Source of the DNA: Dromaius novaehollandiae
Lineage: Eukaryota; Chordata; Aves; Casuariiformes; Dromaiidae
Direction of reading: 5' to 3'
NCBI RefSeq assembly: GCF_036370855.1
Contig: NC_088102.1
Span: forward strand, 22,177,001 to 22,241,000
DNA length: 64,000 bases
Shown: in pieces, positions 61,087 through 64,000 of the stretch
Layout: each line of letters begins with the position of its first letter
Numbering within the stretch: the stretch's first letter is position 1
Translations under genes and position numbers: made by a program
Notes under the pieces: model-generated
What the model was told of the DNA's origin: nothing
The model's database searches: none
Seen by the model: only the letters and a program-made list of their open reading frames with translations

Positions 61087-64000
61087 TTTATGGACATTCA
61101 AAGTCTTAAGCTAGAGAAAAATTCAGTCTGTTCTTGAAAAAATATGTAAGAAAAATATGTAGCTTGCTAATCATAGTAAACAAGGAGTCAAGACTCATAT
61201 TTTATTCTTTTTTCTTAAATCTCTATGGTCACTCTTTCCAAAATAAAAGCTTCAATTTAGATTCCAAAATTCTCTCTCACTGACAAGCCAGGCACTCAAT
61301 ATTTTTTAAAAATAATTCACTTAGCTGTTGTCTAAATGTGAGTTTTGTACTTTAATCTCAGATTCCTCTTTTAAGAAACTTTAGTACTGACTGGGCCTTT
61401 TTCAGCACTCGTGATGTAGTCATTTACACTTGTGATAAGCAGCACTAAATTTTTTATTTGTTTGTTTTATATCCATACCACAATCATCATTTGTATGGGT
61501 GATTATTTAAGATTCAAGACAAGGAAGAACTGGGACACACTTGAGCCTTTTTGTTCTGCTCATCTGAATAAGTTTTTTCTCTCAAAGATCTACAGAAATA
61601 TTCAAGAATTTCTAAGTTTTCAATCAGAACAGAAGTTCTGTAGGCTGAGTGGGGGCAGAAGCTACCAAGGAATGTTTCATATCAGATTTACACCCAAGAG
61701 AGTGGGAATGAGTAATTGTTAGGTGAGAAGTTGCTGTAACTTTGTGTTAGCAGTTCTGAGTTCAGCTACATGATATTATCTAGGACTCGATGGAGAGCTG
61801 TCTAGGTGACTCAGAAAATTAGTAATGTCTTATACAATCATTTCTAGGTCAACAGTTTGAATATATTGAACTTTATTGTTTCACATCATCACTAGCTGAT
61901 GGCTCTTCTGTGGTTTCTGTGAATTAGTTGGTAATCTGTGTTTGTTTTAGTTGATGGATCAGTTAAAATCACTGACAGAACAGGCCCTATTAGACCTAGT
62001 TGCTGATTAATGCAACAGAAACCAAGACCTAAATGGGCATGGTTGGTGTAACTGCTCTACCAGCCCTAGTAGTAGTTCTTTCAGAGCACAACTGAGGTGT
62101 GCAGTACAAGATGTAGAAGGTAGAACTGGGGGGTTTAAATCCAACTGGAACCATTGAACCATATTATCTGGCATTTTTCTGTAAGATAGTTCTAAAATTC
62201 ATCAAATTACCCCCGAACTGCGCTCAGGAACTTCTTATTAATGAAGACCGGAATGACATTCAGGACCAAAGTCACTGTTTTAAGATGCCTGCTACTTTCA
62301 GTTGCCTAATGGAAGAGTGAAGGCCTTTTATTTTGAGCATGTTAATGTAATGCTTGAAGCTGGGTGACATGAATCCAGGCCTCAGTCTAAATCTGAAGAA
62401 TCATGTCATTTGCTTCCTTTGGCTGCTTTTCTCCATATGAAATTTCTTTCAGCTTTTATTCCCTTCCTGTCTAAGACTTGTGTGCTTTATTTTGAATTAG
62501 ATTTTGCCTGGATTCAGTTTCCAGTCATTGATTATGGTTGCTTTTTCTGGGAGATTGGAAAGGTCTTTGTTACCAAGTATTTCCTTCCTGAGAAAGATGC
62601 TACATACCACAGATAAGTTAGATGAACAAGTGCAGATGTTAGTGTTTAGTCAAGGAATAATATTGTGCTTGAAATAGAACTAACCAATAACTTTGACTTT
62701 TAAATACTGAACATTGCCTTAATGCTTTGAAATTATTTACTAAATTTAGAGAAACATGTAAGTGAGAGTTACTGATGGATAGATTATTAATAACAAATCA
62801 CTGACACATATGTTTTTCTATTCCAATCTCCATTTCTGTTGCTGTGTCTGAAAATAGTTGGCCACATGTTAGTGTTACCATGTGAGAATTAGATGTTTCA
62901 GATCATTTTAATGTGAGTTTTACTAGATGCTGGGAAAATGAGTTCATTTTACAGGTTCTTGTTTTTGAAGTGTTAGCTATTACCATAATAAAAAGTCATG
63001 GTGTTGGATATAAAAAATCAGCTCAAAACAGTGATATGGCCAGACTTTTGTCCAGAATATCAATAAAGCATCTTTCTGATTAATTGCAAAAAATGACATA
63101 GCTTTTATTTTAAAACAATATTTTCACTTGTGCATGTTGCTTTGCCATAAGCTGAGAAGCGGTAGAAGCAAGCAACAGCAAGGCAGGCATTTCTGATTTG
63201 AATAGACAGAAGTTCTGGAGAGCGTTTTCTGAGGTGCGTAGTTCAATTTTTCAGATTCAGTATCTTTTATTTGCTCAGGGGAAAAAAAAAATCTAGTGGC
63301 TCTAGGCATCTGTCTGCTTCAAACATCTGGACCTCCTGAGGACCACCCACTTCTACTTACATGTTATATCTCAACTGGAACCAGTCATTTTAGTAAAGGT
63401 GTTCCTGGTCTGATTTACATTTTGAACTCCTGTAAAAAGGACCTGAGTTAAACAAATCAGACAAGGCCATTCTCTACATTTAGATTTCCATGCATGTTCC
63501 ACCCCAAAAGTGGCATCAGTCCAGTGTCCTCTGAAGACAAAGGTGATTCTTTTGCATTGTAATGACACAGATGTTAAATCTGTTTGGCATTAACAAGTGC
63601 AGGAAATTCTGTGTTTCACTTCCTACTTTCTCCATGTATTTTCTATTTCAGTGACTCTTCTTTATCAGTGATAAACTGATGTTTGGATGATTTTAGAAGC
63701 AAAAGCTGATTTTGAACCTGTACAAGTCTGCACGTGCATGTGTGTAGTCACTGTCTATATGTGTGTCTATACATGTGCATTTTAATTCTGATAAAAAATT
63801 AATCTTTCATTAGATTCCTTGGGATTGAAATAATTTGGTTTAAGGGATAGATATCACATGGGAAATAACCTTGATCTGAAGAAATGGTGGTAGAAGTGAT
63901 AGGATAATCTCATTCTCAGTTTTTGGGGTAACACTGGTTTCTCTGATACAGACACCTGGCCTAAAGGAACTGCTTAAAGACCTTCACTTTGCTTGGCAAG
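61087..64000. other. AT-rich non-coding DNA, no gene seen
   Basis: No convincing coding frame was found. A frame of 96 codons at 61432-61722 and several near 62.4-63.5 kb have no recognisable domains. A TG/CA-rich patch lies at about 63730-63780. Confidence 0.6.

Noticed and set aside
1..64000. Search for tRNA, rRNA, CRISPR arrays, bacterial operons or phage genes
   Set aside because: None seen. Composition, CR1 content and lack of coding density identify vertebrate nuclear DNA.

Overview
This is vertebrate nuclear DNA, almost certainly from a bird. The background is AT-rich and poor in CpG, there are no operons, tRNAs, rRNAs or CRISPR arrays, and no reading frame looks like an intact cellular gene. 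The lineage call rests on CR1 (chicken repeat 1) LINE sequence: two well-preserved minus-strand copies sit side by side at about 17.64-18.77 kb and 18.95-19.84 kb. At least six much older CR1 fossils lie at 26.7, 33.0-33.5, 53.6-53.8, 55.2-55.8, 58.2-59.0 and 60.0-60.4 kb. No L1 or Alu-type sequence was seen.

Layout: (1) 1-1650 is the most gene-like stretch. It holds a sharp CpG island (about 1370-1575) with GC boxes, a TATA-like element and a CRE/AP-1-like site just to its left, and a consensus minus-strand splice donor (CAG|GTAAGT read on the minus strand) at 381-386. This fits the promoter and 5' end of a transcription unit, most likely one that leaves the window on the left. (2) 1651-6560 is AT-rich non-coding DNA with a (GGGAA)n array and two exon-like splice-site pairs. 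(3) 6560-9190 is a GC-rich block unlike its surroundings. It has 47-50 bp internal repeats at two places, a match of about 16/18 to a retroviral lysine-tRNA primer-binding site at 7670-7687, TATA-like boxes, G-runs, and a Cys/Trp-rich open frame. I read it as a decayed, composite endogenous-retrovirus/LTR insertion. (4) 9190-17640 is featureless apart from homopolymers and a perfect 13-bp inverted repeat. (5) 17641-19846 holds the CR1 pair. (6) 19847-64000 is AT-rich intronic or intergenic DNA carrying the old CR1 relics, some hairpins, a pyrimidine-rich block at 41.2-41.6 kb flanked by two exon-like units (41093-41115 and 41840-41910), and a possible gag zinc-knuckle remnant near 61.0 kb.

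No working gene set can be described. The window reads as a promoter followed by a long intron or gene desert, modified by retroelement insertions of several ages. All repeat assignments come from recognising family sequence by eye; no alignment or database search was possible. Longer reading frames in the GC-rich parts (up to about 184 codons) are compositional and are not reported as genes.
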